Positions 14,537-22,075 of a stretch of DNA of 56,292 bases are shown piece after piece. The position numbers were made by a program, and so were the translations under genes. The notes beneath the pieces were generated by a model. The model searched no databases, had not been told where the DNA came from, and saw nothing but the letters and a program-made list of their open reading frames with translations. This stretch comes from an uncultured Lachnospiraceae bacterium. Lineage in GTDB: Bacteria; Bacillota; Clostridia; Lachnospirales; Lachnospiraceae. The stretch spans positions 1 through 56,292 of the forward strand of contig CALWCS010000008.1 in assembly GCA_944376425.1 (NCBI GenBank), written 5' to 3'. The number at the start of each line of letters is the position of its first letter. The first letter of the stretch is position 1.

Positions 14537-17500
14537 ATGGCGACGAGAGGAGAGCCGATTACAACTAGATTTACTGCCGATGTGACGGAACTGAAAGCTG
14601 GAATACAAGAGGCAAATCGACAGATCAAACTGGCAAACTCCGCCTACAAAGCTGCCTCAGACGGTACAAAAGAATGGGAAAAGTCTACAGATGGTCTGCA
14701 AGCAAAAATTGAACAACTTACGTCTGTACAAGAGGCAGAGCAAAAGAAATTAGAGCTACTCAAAAGACAGTATGCAGCAGTGGCAGAAGAGCAAGGTGAG
14801 AACTCAGTAGCAGCCCAAAACCTTCTAATCAGAATTAATAATCAACAGGCTGCCGTAAACAAGACGACTGCTAATCTAAGATCATACGAACAACAATTGG
14901 CAGATGCGACTTCTGCTTCAGAGGATGCCGGAGAGGCAACGGAAGATCAAAAAGACGCATATGAAGAATTACAGGATGTCATTGAAGATCAAGAAAAACA
15001 ACTTAAAGATCTAAAAAAACAATACGCAAATGTAGCACTAGAACAGGGAGATAATTCAGATGCTGCAAAAGAGCTGAGCGATCAAATTGAAGATTTATCC
15101 TCAGAGCTTGCTGACAACAAAAAGAAAATGAAAGATGCCGAAGATGCAGCAGATTCTTTTGATGAAACACTGGATGATCTGGAAGAAAGCGCAGAAGATA
15201 CAGAAGGTGGATTCACAGTTTTAAAAGGCGCGATATCCACTTTTGCAGGTAATATGATGACTGCTGCTGCCGGTGCAATTAAAGATCTTGGTAGTAGTAT
15301 TTTAGGACTGGCAGAGGAAACACGAGAATACCGGGGAGAGATGAATAAACTCAACTCAGCTGCACAAGACAACGGCTATTCTGTTGATTATGCGAAACAA
15401 AAATATTTGGACTTATACGGCATACTTGCCGACGAAACAGCAGCCAACACGACAGTTTCTAACTTCATGGCGATGGGTGCAAGTACAGAAACACTTGATA
15501 GTCTGTTGAACAGTTCAATGGGTATCTGGGCAAAGTACGGCGATTCTATCCCTCTTGATGGTTTGGCAGAAGCAATCAATGAGACTGCCAGAGTTGGAAC
15601 CGTTACAGGAGGACTTGCAGACGCGCTAAACTGGGCAGGTATTAGCGAGGACGCATTCAATGAACAGTTAGCAGCGTGTACGACTGAACAGGAAAGACAA
15701 CAATTAATTGCTAGTACATTAGATGAAACATATGGCGATTTGGCAACCAGTTATCAATCAAACAACGCTAGTATTATCGCAGCTAATAAGGCAAATGCCA
15801 GATATCAAGATACGCTGGCAAAGTTAGGCGAAAAAATGGAGCCGGTCACTACTGCCATAACAAACGGGTTCGCTACCATCATGGAAAAGGCTGTTGAATT
15901 GGCAGATAACATCGATATGACCGCTGTCGCAGATGCCATTGAGTCCGGCTTTTCCTATTTTGTTGACAGTGTAATACCCAAAATTGTAGAAGGGTTTAAC
16001 TGGATTTTAGACAACAAAGAAACAATCATTACTGCAATTCAAGCTGTTGCAGCCGGTTTTGTTGCGTTCAAAACAGTGAGTGCGATTGGATCTGTAGTCA
16101 GTGGCTTTCGATCATTATTCACGGTTGTAAAATCCGGTACAGGTATCATGTCAGCACTCAATGCAGTCATGAAAGCAAATCCTATCGGACTAATTGCGAC
16201 ATTGATTGCCGGTCTTGTCGCAGCCTTTGTCTACTTGTGGAATACGTCGGATGAATTTCGTGAATTCTGGATCGGTCTATGGGAGAACATCCAGAGTTTT
16301 TGCGGTACTGCAATTGATGCAATTGTCAATTTCTTTACAGTTACATTACCAGAGGCAATCAATAGTCTGATTTCATGGTTCCAACAACTGCCGACAAAGA
16401 TCGGAGAATTTTTGACACAGGCGTGGACAAGCGTTTCGACATGGGCTTCTGACATGTTATCAAAAGCAACCGAAGTCGGAACAAATTTTTTAAACAATGT
16501 AGTAACGTGGTTCCAACAACTACCTACAAAAATCAGTGAATTTGTTACCTCAGTGATCACAACGGTTACAACATGGGCAACAGACATGATTACAAAAGCG
16601 CAGGAAGTAGGATCGAATTTCTTAAGTAATATTGTGGATTCTATTTCTCAGCTGCCCGGAAAGATTAGTGAGTTCGTTAGTTCGGTATTAACAACGGTTA
16701 CAACATGGGTTAGTGACATGATCGCAAAGGCAAAAGAAGCCGGATCAAATTTCTTGACAAATGTCACTGATTACATTTCAAAACTACCGGGTAAACTCTG
16801 GACACTGTTTTCACAGGCAGTACAAAAGGCGACACAGTGGGGACTGAGTATGGTATCCACTGCCAAAGAAAAAGCAGCCTCTTTTGTTTCATCTGCTGTT
16901 TCTGCAATTCAAGAGCTGCCGGGAAAAATATGGACTCATTTATCTAATACAATTGACAAAGTAGTGTCATGGGGATCTAGTATGGTTTCCAAGGCGAAAG
17001 AGGCAGCCTCAAATCTAGTCAGTGGGGTTATAGACACAGTGTCTTCTCTACCTTCCCAGATGCTTGAAGTCGGTAAAAATATTGTTACTGGAATTTGGAA
17101 CGGTATTTCTGACATGGGCGGTTGGTTATGGGATCAAATTTCAGGCTGGGCAGGTGGAATTGTCGGTAACATCAAGGATTTCTTTGGTATCAATTCACCG
17201 TCAAAATTAATGGCGGATGAGGTCGGAAGCAGTTTGCCGGAAGGCGTTGGACTAGGTATTGAACAAAATGAAAAAAGCGCGTTAATTCCTGTCAACTCAC
17301 TTGCCAAAAAGGTAAGAAAACAAATGCAGAAAGTACGAAGCGCAATGAATCTTGATGAAATGAAAATACCGCTCCTGTCTGATGTGTCGATGTTACGATC
17401 TGGCACACTCGGAGGTATTGGAAACTCTACAGGTGCAACGCAGCAGATAAAAGAAATTACACTAAATCAATACAATACCTCTCCGAAAGCTCTATCTCGA

Positions 17501-17566
17501 TTAGATATTTATCGACAAACAAAAAGCCTACTGTTTACGGCAAAAAGAAAGGTGACTTATGTATAG
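14537..17566 (+). CDS. Tape measure protein
   Basis: A 1009-aa protein that sets tail length; at about 0.15 nm per residue this predicts a tail near 150 nm. Residues about 1-230 form charged coiled coil ('LTSVQEAEQKKLELLKRQ'). A Gly/Ala-rich hydrophobic part follows (about 500-570), with segments such as 'LIATLIAGLVAAFVYLW'. Five tandem 44-residue repeats occupy residues about 618-837, each starting LPxKI or LPGKL and carrying Trp at fixed positions. The C-terminus has 'DFFGINSPSKLMADEVG', typical of this family. GGGGTGAG precedes ATG 14537. The last eight bases overlap the Dit gene. Confidence 0.95.
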   Translation: MATRGEPITTRFTADVTELKAGIQEANRQIKLANSAYKAASDGTKEWEKSTDGLQAKIEQLTSVQEAEQKKLELLKRQYAAVAEEQGENSVAAQNLLIRINNQQAAVNKTTANLRSYEQQLADATSASEDAGEATEDQKDAYEELQDVIEDQEKQLKDLKKQYANVALEQGDNSDAAKELSDQIEDLSSELADNKKKMKDAEDAADSFDETLDDLEESAEDTEGGFTVLKGAISTFAGNMMTAAAGAIKDLGSSILGLAEETREYRGEMNKLNSAAQDNGYSVDYAKQKYLDLYGILADETAANTTVSNFMAMGASTETLDSLLNSSMGIWAKYGDSIPLDGLAEAINETARVGTVTGGLADALNWAGISEDAFNEQLAACTTEQERQQLIASTLDETYGDLATSYQSNNASIIAANKANARYQDTLAKLGEKMEPVTTAITNGFATIMEKAVELADNIDMTAVADAIESGFSYFVDSVIPKIVEGFNWILDNKETIITAIQAVAAGFVAFKTVSAIGSVVSGFRSLFTVVKSGTGIMSALNAVMKANPIGLIATLIAGLVAAFVYLWNTSDEFREFWIGLWENIQSFCGTAIDAIVNFFTVTLPEAINSLISWFQQLPTKIGEFLTQAWTSVSTWASDMLSKATEVGTNFLNNVVTWFQQLPTKISEFVTSVITTVTTWATDMITKAQEVGSNFLSNIVDSISQLPGKISEFVSSVLTTVTTWVSDMIAKAKEAGSNFLTNVTDYISKLPGKLWTLFSQAVQKATQWGLSMVSTAKEKAASFVSSAVSAIQELPGKIWTHLSNTIDKVVSWGSSMVSKAKEAASNLVSGVIDTVSSLPSQMLEVGKNIVTGIWNGISDMGGWLWDQISGWAGGIVGNIKDFFGINSPSKLMADEVGSSLPEGVGLGIEQNEKSALIPVNSLAKKVRKQMQKVRSAMNLDEMKIPLLSDVSMLRSGTLGGIGNSTGATQQIKEITLNQYNTSPKALSRLDIYRQTKSLLFTAKRKVTYV
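16388..17047 (+). repeat. Five tandem 132-bp (44-residue) repeats in the tape measure gene
   Basis: Each 44-codon unit begins LP(T/G/S)K and keeps the pattern 'TTW..DM..KA.E.G.NFL..' in the first three units, diverging to 'W..SMVS.AKE.A' in the last two. DNA identity is partial, so these are old duplications. They form a regular helical spacer. Confidence 0.85.
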
Positions 17567-18419
17567 CTTGATTTTAGAAAACGACACAAAACAAAAGGTC
17601 GAGCTTACACACAATGTTGAATATTCAGTCCTTGAAATTCAAGGGCTGAATCCACCAAGCGCGACTATTAACACCTCTGAGACTGCCTTGTTTGATGGTG
17701 GCAGATTTGTATCTTCAAAAGTCGACATGCGCAGTATTAACATATCAATCGGAATCAACCGGAATGCAGAAAGTAACCGCCTTGCGTTATACAAAATTGT
17801 AAAGCCGAAACAACACATAACTTTGTATTACAAGAACGGACAACGAGACGTATATATTGAAGGATATGTGGAGTCAATTGAAGTTGATTATTTTGGAATG
17901 AAACAAACGGTCGAGATCTCTATACTTTGTCCGGAACCATATTTTAAAAATGCAGAACAAATGATTCAAGAAGTTACCGTGATTATCGGTGCATTTCACT
18001 TTCCTTTTGCGATAGAGGCAACCGCTCCCATTCCCTTTTCTTATTATGACTATGAACAGATCGGAGAAATCAATATTTACAATGTCGGAGAAGTCGCTTG
18101 TGGTATGACGGTTGAAATCTATGTGAATGGAACTGTCACGAATCCACAGATTTTTAACCGAGAAACGAGAGAATTTTTCGGCATTAACTACACATTTCAA
18201 CTAGGCGACGTGGTATATATTACGACACAACGCGGAAACAAGACGGTTCGATTGTTACGAGATGGCGAGTATATCAACCTATTCAACTACATTGTGAAAA
18301 ATAGTAAGTGGCTGCAATTAGAAGTCGGAGACAATATTTTCACCTATGACGCAGATGAATCTACAGAAGAAAATATGATAGTCCGATTTATTTACAGTCC
18401 ATTATACGGGGGTGTCTAA
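17559..18419 (+). CDS. Distal tail protein (Dit-like)
   Basis: A 286-aa protein of the phage tail family that forms the hub ring at the end of the tail tube. The N-terminus reads YSLILENDTKQKVELTH, followed by the family hallmark region 'GLNPPSATINTSETALFDGG' and 'INISIGINRNAESNRLALYKI'. A galectin-like C-terminal half follows ('GEINIYNVGEVACGMTVEIY'). It overlaps the tape measure gene by eight bases and directly abuts the hub gene at 18420. Confidence 0.88.
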   Translation: MYSLILENDTKQKVELTHNVEYSVLEIQGLNPPSATINTSETALFDGGRFVSSKVDMRSINISIGINRNAESNRLALYKIVKPKQHITLYYKNGQRDVYIEGYVESIEVDYFGMKQTVEISILCPEPYFKNAEQMIQEVTVIIGAFHFPFAIEATAPIPFSYYDYEQIGEINIYNVGEVACGMTVEIYVNGTVTNPQIFNRETREFFGINYTFQLGDVVYITTQRGNKTVRLLRDGEYINLFNYIVKNSKWLQLEVGDNIFTYDADESTEENMIVRFIYSPLYGGV

Positions 18420-19460
18420 ATGATTGAACCTATCATAACCAACAAAAATTTTGAACGATTAGGGACAATAGATGATTATTCATCTTTGATCTGGACACCG
18501 CGCTATTATCAGTGTGGAGATTTCGAACTTGTGTTACCTATTGACTCTAAATATTTGGAGTTGATCGAACGGGATTTTTATGTTGAACGTGATGACGATG
18601 AAAATGTAGGAATCATTGAGGACATTCAGATTTCTGTCAATGAGGACGGAAAAGAACAAATGATTATCACAGGGCGCTTCCTGCCGTCAATACTGGATCG
18701 TAGAATTATCGCGGTACAAACACAGATTAACGATACTGTCTCAGATGGCATTGCAAAATTGATTAATGAGAATGTGATCAATCCATCTATTGCAGCGCGT
18801 AAGATCCCTAATTTCACAATTCGATCCACCTCTTTCACAGAAAAATTAGAGGCACAGTATACCGGAAAAGATTTATTAGAAACCATAGAGGGCATATGTA
18901 AAGCGTATTCCATCGGGTTTAATGTGATCCTTACAGAAGACAAAGAGTTTGAGTTTTATTTATACAAAGGCACAGATCGATCTTATAACCAAGACGAGAA
19001 TCCTCACGTCGTCTTTTCCGATGAATACGACAACTTAATTTCCAGTGATTACACTGAGATTTCCTCTGGTATCGTGACCGACGTACTAGTTGCCGGAGAA
19101 GGTGAGGGATTGGATCGAAAAACTTTGTGGGTGTCAAAGGACAACTTAACGGGACTGGATCGTTATGAGATGTATCAAGATCAACGTAATGCTTCCACAA
19201 ACAATGGAGAGATCACAGATGAGCAATACAACGCACAACTCAAAGAAGAGGGACTTGAAAACATTACGCAACTTACATGCAGTTTTGAAGGAACTGTGTA
19301 TTTTGACAATGTGGAATACAAAACAGATGTGAATATGGGAGATGTTGTAACCATTGAAAATAGTAAATGGGGCGTGTTCATCAATGCGAGATTATTAGAA
19401 ATGATAGAGAGTGTTGATGAATCTGGAAAATATGAATTAGTCCCGACATTTGGAGTATAG
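18420..19460 (+). CDS. Tail hub protein, Gp37-like (ReqiPepy6 Gp37 type)
   Basis: A 346-aa baseplate hub protein that would sit below Dit and plug the tail. The start 'EPIITNKNFERLGTIDDYSS' and 'WTPRYYQCGDFELVLPI' are the signature of the siphovirus Gp37-like family. Further on are 'GRFLPSILDRRII', 'GKDLLETIEGICKAY' and the C-terminal 'VNMGDVVTIENSKWGVFINARLLE', as in prophage endopeptidase-tail hub cores. No peptidase or lysozyme domain is fused to it. Its ATG immediately follows the Dit stop codon. Confidence 0.85.
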   Translation: MIEPIITNKNFERLGTIDDYSSLIWTPRYYQCGDFELVLPIDSKYLELIERDFYVERDDDENVGIIEDIQISVNEDGKEQMIITGRFLPSILDRRIIAVQTQINDTVSDGIAKLINENVINPSIAARKIPNFTIRSTSFTEKLEAQYTGKDLLETIEGICKAYSIGFNVILTEDKEFEFYLYKGTDRSYNQDENPHVVFSDEYDNLISSDYTEISSGIVTDVLVAGEGEGLDRKTLWVSKDNLTGLDRYEMYQDQRNASTNNGEITDEQYNAQLKEEGLENITQLTCSFEGTVYFDNVEYKTDVNMGDVVTIENSKWGVFINARLLEMIESVDESGKYELVPTFGV

Positions 19461-19473
19461 GGAGGGTAGAAAT

Positions 19474-20334
19474 ATGGCTGTTAATTATTATTTTTTTAAT
19501 GCTCAAAAATCGGGTGACACATATGACCGAGTGTATACGGCTGCTGATATTACTAGTTATTTGAATGGTATTGTCGGTTCTGGTGTATTTCCGACGCCTT
19601 CCGACTGCTTACAAGTGAAGCCGGGGACAGGAATGCAAATTGTTGTAAAGCCCGGTCAAGGGTGGATTAATGGACATAAATTAGTTAATACCGCAGATCT
19701 GTCGTTTAATCTTAGTGCTGCCGATGTCACTTTGAATCGAATTGACAGAGTTGTTTTTCGTGTCAATAATTTAATTCGCAAAATGGAAATCATTGTGAAA
19801 CAGGGTATTAACGCAAGTAATCCGGTTGCGCCGGAAATTACTCGTAATGATGATATTATTGAGTATTCACTTGCTACGATAAACATTAACCAGAGAACAG
19901 AAAGTATTACGGCAGCAATGATCACTGACACACGATTAGACAGTTCGGTTTGTGGCATGGTTCAGGGATTGATCCAACAAGTGTCAACAGAAACACTGTA
20001 TAATCAGTGGAAAGCAGCGTATGAGGAAGCAATGATAAAAAATCAAAACGCTTTTGATACATGGTTCCAAAATATAAAAAATACTTTAACTGCTTCTGCA
20101 CGAATTCGGGCTTATCGAAATCGTGTGATTACAGAATCCATGACAACTAATGCTAATATTGGAATTATACAATATGTAAAAGAGTTAGATATTTTAGAAG
20201 TGTATGTCAATGGATTTAGATTAGATACCGCAGAATATACGATTGATTCAAGTGGAATAAATGTGACATTTACAAATGCACTTGATACCGGAGCTGTGAT
20301 TGAATTCGTAGTTTATAAAACAATGGAGGAGTAA
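19474..20334 (+). CDS. Baseplate / receptor-binding-type structural protein
   Basis: A 286-aa protein. The N-terminal 200 residues resemble baseplate adaptor proteins of Firmicutes siphophages: NYYFFNAQKSGDTYDRVYTA, 'GVFPTPSDCLQVKPGTGMQIVVKPGQGWINGH', and 'LNRIDRVVFRVNN'. A helical linker with 'LYNQWKAAYEEAMIKNQNAF' leads to a compact C-terminal beta module, 'LEVYVNGFRLDTAEYTIDSS', likely the surface-binding tip. I start at ATG 19474, placed well after GGGAGG; an upstream in-frame TTG at 19450 lies inside the preceding gene. Confidence 0.8.
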   Translation: MAVNYYFFNAQKSGDTYDRVYTAADITSYLNGIVGSGVFPTPSDCLQVKPGTGMQIVVKPGQGWINGHKLVNTADLSFNLSAADVTLNRIDRVVFRVNNLIRKMEIIVKQGINASNPVAPEITRNDDIIEYSLATININQRTESITAAMITDTRLDSSVCGMVQGLIQQVSTETLYNQWKAAYEEAMIKNQNAFDTWFQNIKNTLTASARIRAYRNRVITESMTTNANIGIIQYVKELDILEVYVNGFRLDTAEYTIDSSGINVTFTNALDTGAVIEFVVYKTMEE

Positions 20335-20364
20335 AAAAAGCATAGTGTCTACTATGATTTTTTA
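20333..20364 (+). terminator. Stem-loop with T tract after the baseplate gene
   Basis: CATAGT and ACTATG pair around GTCT, flanked by an A tract and a T tract that also pair. It sits between the structural and lysis genes. It would act as a terminator or attenuator within the late region. Confidence 0.55.
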
Positions 20365-20377
20365 TTGAGGTGTAAAA

Positions 20378-20698
20378 ATGCTTGAATTTATCGCAAAATA
20401 TTGGCTTGAGGTAGGATTCGGACTATTAGTTTGTGGAGTATCTGCCGGGTTTCGTGTTGTAATGCAAAAATTAAGGGAAAGAAAAACAGAGCAGGATGCC
20501 ATGAAAGATGGAGTGCTTGCTTTGTTACATGATCGATTATATCAAGTATGCAGCTATTACATACATCAAGGAGAAATTACTTTGTCAGAAGTAAAAAATA
20601 TTGAATATCTTTATCGTGGATATCATGCACTGGGTGGAAATGGGACGGGCACGGAACTGTTCGAGAGGGTAAAAGAGTTGAAACTGAAGGAGGAGTAG
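20378..20698 (+). CDS. Small membrane protein at the start of the lysis module
   Basis: A 106-aa protein with one N-terminal membrane segment (about residues 8-30, 'YWLEVGFGLLVCGVSAGF') and a charged cytoplasmic-type helical tail. TGAGGTG precedes ATG 20378. It directly precedes the holin gene, so it may be a second holin, an antiholin or a pinholin-like partner; similar proteins are frequent but uncharacterised in Clostridia phages. I cannot assign a family. Confidence 0.6.
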   Translation: MLEFIAKYWLEVGFGLLVCGVSAGFRVVMQKLRERKTEQDAMKDGVLALLHDRLYQVCSYYIHQGEITLSEVKNIEYLYRGYHALGGNGTGTELFERVKELKLKEE

Positions 20699-20701
20699 AG
20701 C

Positions 20702-20977
20702 ATGGAAAAACGAGAGATTGAATCCGGAACAATCGCCAGAACGACGGTCTTAATTTTTGCATTGGCAAATCAGATTCTGACGATGGCAGGAAAGAATCCT
20801 TTACCATTTGCTGAAGAAGATGTATATACGGCAGTCACTGGGATCTTGACGGTGTGTGCATCACTCTGGACATGGTGGAAAAATAACAGCTTTACACAGC
20901 CAGCATTGGAAGCGGATGTGTACAAAAAAGAAATCAAAAATATTAAGGAATATCAAAAAAAGGAGGAACAAAAATGA
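20702..20977 (+). CDS. Holin (SPP1 type)
   Basis: A 91-aa protein that would form pores or allow lysin release at the end of infection. It follows the SPP1-type holin plan: N-terminal 'ESGTIARTTVLIFALANQIL' as membrane segment 1, the 'GKNPLPF' turn, then 'DVYTAVTGILTVCASLWTWW' as membrane segment 2, the signature KNNSFT, and a charged Lys/Glu-rich tail. GGAGG lies just before ATG 20702. It overlaps the next gene by four bases (ATGA). Confidence 0.9.
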   Translation: MEKREIESGTIARTTVLIFALANQILTMAGKNPLPFAEEDVYTAVTGILTVCASLWTWWKNNSFTQPALEADVYKKEIKNIKEYQKKEEQK

Positions 20978-21420
20978 ATTTTAGACAGGCATTTGAGGCA
21001 ATGAAGCAGGGGAAAAAAGTAAAATTGCCATCTTGGGCAGGATATTGGGCGTGGGAAAATAATTCAATTATGATGCACACAAAAGATGGGAAGATAATAA
21101 ATTTGTTGGATACAGACAGACCAGAATATACGTTTCAAAATATAGCTTCAGATGAGTTTATGCTTGCAAATGAAGAAAATACACCGGTTTTAGGTGGTAA
21201 AGGAAGAATGAGTTTTAGCGATGCTTTAAAAATGGTAAAACGTGGTATGGGAATGAGGTTACCACATTGGAAAGACGATGTGGTAGTTCGTGCACAATTT
21301 CCAGATAAGAACAGTAAAATGACAGCACCATATCTATATGTAGAAAGTCGATTCGGAAGAGTACCTTGGAAAGAAACAATGATTGAATTGTTTTCAGAAG
21401 AATGGGAAATAGTGCAATAA
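20974..21420 (+). CDS. Tandem DUF2829 / Tad2-like protein (candidate Thoeris anti-defence)
   Basis: A 148-aa protein built from two copies of one domain. Copy 1 (about 1-68) begins MNFRQAFEAMKQGKKVKLPS with W at 21. Copy 2 (about 77-148) begins MSFSDALKMVKRGMGMRLPH with W at about 97 and ends FSEEWEIVQ. The plan 'F..A...+.GK.+....W' through to '..(D/E)WEI' is that of DUF2829. That family includes Tad2, which sequesters the cyclic ADP-ribose signal of Thoeris and so blocks abortive defence. The gene is coupled to the holin gene by ATGA and ends at a strong terminator. Family membership is my sequence reading; anti-defence function is inferred, and other roles are possible. Confidence 0.65.
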   Translation: MNFRQAFEAMKQGKKVKLPSWAGYWAWENNSIMMHTKDGKIINLLDTDRPEYTFQNIASDEFMLANEENTPVLGGKGRMSFSDALKMVKRGMGMRLPHWKDDVVVRAQFPDKNSKMTAPYLYVESRFGRVPWKETMIELFSEEWEIVQ

Positions 21421-21453
21421 AAACCTGCGCATGATACGCAGGTTTTTATTGCT
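21421..21453. terminator. Bidirectional intrinsic terminator between convergent genes
   Basis: AAAACCTGCG and CGCAGGTTTTT flank a short loop and give an A tract on one side and a T tract on the other. It ends the plus-strand lysis/Tad2-like transcript and the minus-strand RHH transcript. Confidence 0.85.
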
Positions 21454-21631
21454 AATGATTAGAAATATAAGAATTGATAAATTTCTTAATCTCTGTAGTT
21501 GGGGTAGTGCCGGCAGCAGCACATTTCTCTTTAAATGCTTCCAGTACTTCAGGCTTTAAGTCTAGAGGAAACCGGACATAATGAGAACGCAGATGTTTTT
21601 GCTGTGATGAGTATTTTTTTTCTTCTGACAT
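21452..21631 (-). CDS. Small ribbon-helix-helix-like DNA-binding protein (59 aa)
   Basis: After a charged N-terminus, the segment SHYVRFPLDLKPEVLEAFKE predicts a beta strand followed by a helix, and 'GTTPTTEIKKFINSYI' a second helix, the layout of Arc/MetJ-type RHH repressors. AAAGGAGG lies just before this ATG on the minus strand. It is encoded against the late genes and two bases after the 34-aa membrane peptide, so the two are probably one operon. It may autoregulate the cluster. Confidence 0.65.
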   Translation of the reverse strand: MSEEKKYSSQQKHLRSHYVRFPLDLKPEVLEAFKEKCAAAGTTPTTEIKKFINSYISNH

Positions 21632-21633
21632 AT

Positions 21634-21738
21634 TTAAAAACCTCCTTTTAATATCAGAGAGAGCAGGGCGATTAAAAAGGCAATCAACCCGATACAAATT
21701 AGAATGTGAATAACCAGTTTGAACCATTCTTTTTTCAT
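21634..21738 (-). CDS. Small membrane peptide (34 aa)
   Basis: A short reading frame starting MKKEWFKLVIHI and continuing as one long hydrophobic stretch of Ile, Leu and Ala to a KGGF end, i.e. a single membrane segment with a basic N-terminus. It ends two bases before the RHH gene start, and its 3' end supplies that gene's AAAGGAGG. Its own ribosome binding site is weak, so translation is less certain. The size and composition are like those of type I toxins or phage exclusion peptides, which I cannot confirm. Confidence 0.4.
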   Translation of the reverse strand: MKKEWFKLVIHILICIGLIAFLIALLSLILKGGF

Positions 21739-21773
21739 GATTGCATCAATGAAAGATCTGTGATATATTTAGT

Positions 21774-21804
21774 TTAGCAAGGGAGCTTTGGCTCCCCTGC
21801 TTTT
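21774..21804. terminator. Stem-loop downstream of the 40-aa gene
   Basis: GGGAGC and GCTCCC pair around TTTG, and the flanking AGCA and TGCT extend the stem. A T tract follows on the plus strand only. On the minus strand it lies between the 40-aa and 34-aa genes and could attenuate transcription into the latter. Confidence 0.55.
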
Positions 21805-21806
21805 AC

Positions 21807-21929
21807 CTATTCAAATAATTTGATGAGAATCAAAATCCATCCGACAATGGATATGATTCGGATCAGGAGCTGTTCAAGTTGTTCCAGCAATTTGATCAGC
21901 TCTTTTATCTTTTTTGTGAGATCTTTCAT
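21807..21929 (-). CDS. Small amphipathic/hydrophobic peptide (40 aa)
   Basis: ATG 21929 on the minus strand is preceded by a near-perfect AAAGGAGGTGG and a consensus-like promoter, so expression is likely. The peptide starts MKDLTKKIKELIKLLEQ, an amphipathic Leu-heptad helix, followed by a hydrophobic stretch 'IISIVGWILILIKLF', a likely membrane segment. No family recognised. The promoter closely matches that of hicA at the far side of the lysin gene. It could be a membrane-active toxin, an exclusion peptide or a membrane anchor. Confidence 0.6.
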   Translation of the reverse strand: MKDLTKKIKELIKLLEQLEQLLIRIISIVGWILILIKLFE

Positions 21930-21956
21930 TTTTGTCCACCTCCTTTCTATGGTTTA

Positions 21957-21985
21957 ATTATATCATATACGTACGTATAAGTCAA
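21957..21985 (-). promoter_or_regulatory. SigA-type promoter with palindromic operator for the minus-strand cluster
   Basis: On the minus strand: -35 TTGACT (21980-21985), a 17-bp spacer, -10 TATAAT (21957-21962). The spacer contains the 14-bp perfect palindrome TATACGTACGTATA (21966-21979), a likely repressor site that would block the polymerase. The same elements recur at the hicA promoter. Confidence 0.8.
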
Positions 21986-22023
21986 GAAGAAAATACATTG
22001 TTTATAAAAATATCAAGTCATTT

Positions 22024-22049
22024 AAGATACTTTAGAGGTATCTTTTTTT
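22024..22049 (+). terminator. Intrinsic terminator in the leader of the lysin gene
   Basis: AAGATAC and GTATCTT form a perfect 7-bp stem around TTTAGAG and are followed by five more T. It lies only 26 bases before the lysin start codon, so lysin transcripts must either start at a very close promoter, of which I see no convincing example, or read through this site. Confidence 0.65.
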
Positions 22050-22075
22050 ATTTTAGTAGAAAGGAAGGATTTCTT

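Noticed and set aside
21932..22075. N-terminal extension of the lysin by 48 codons
   Set aside because: It would run through the minus-strand promoter and an intrinsic terminator, and GTG 22076 has a good ribosome binding site in front of a typical amidase start.
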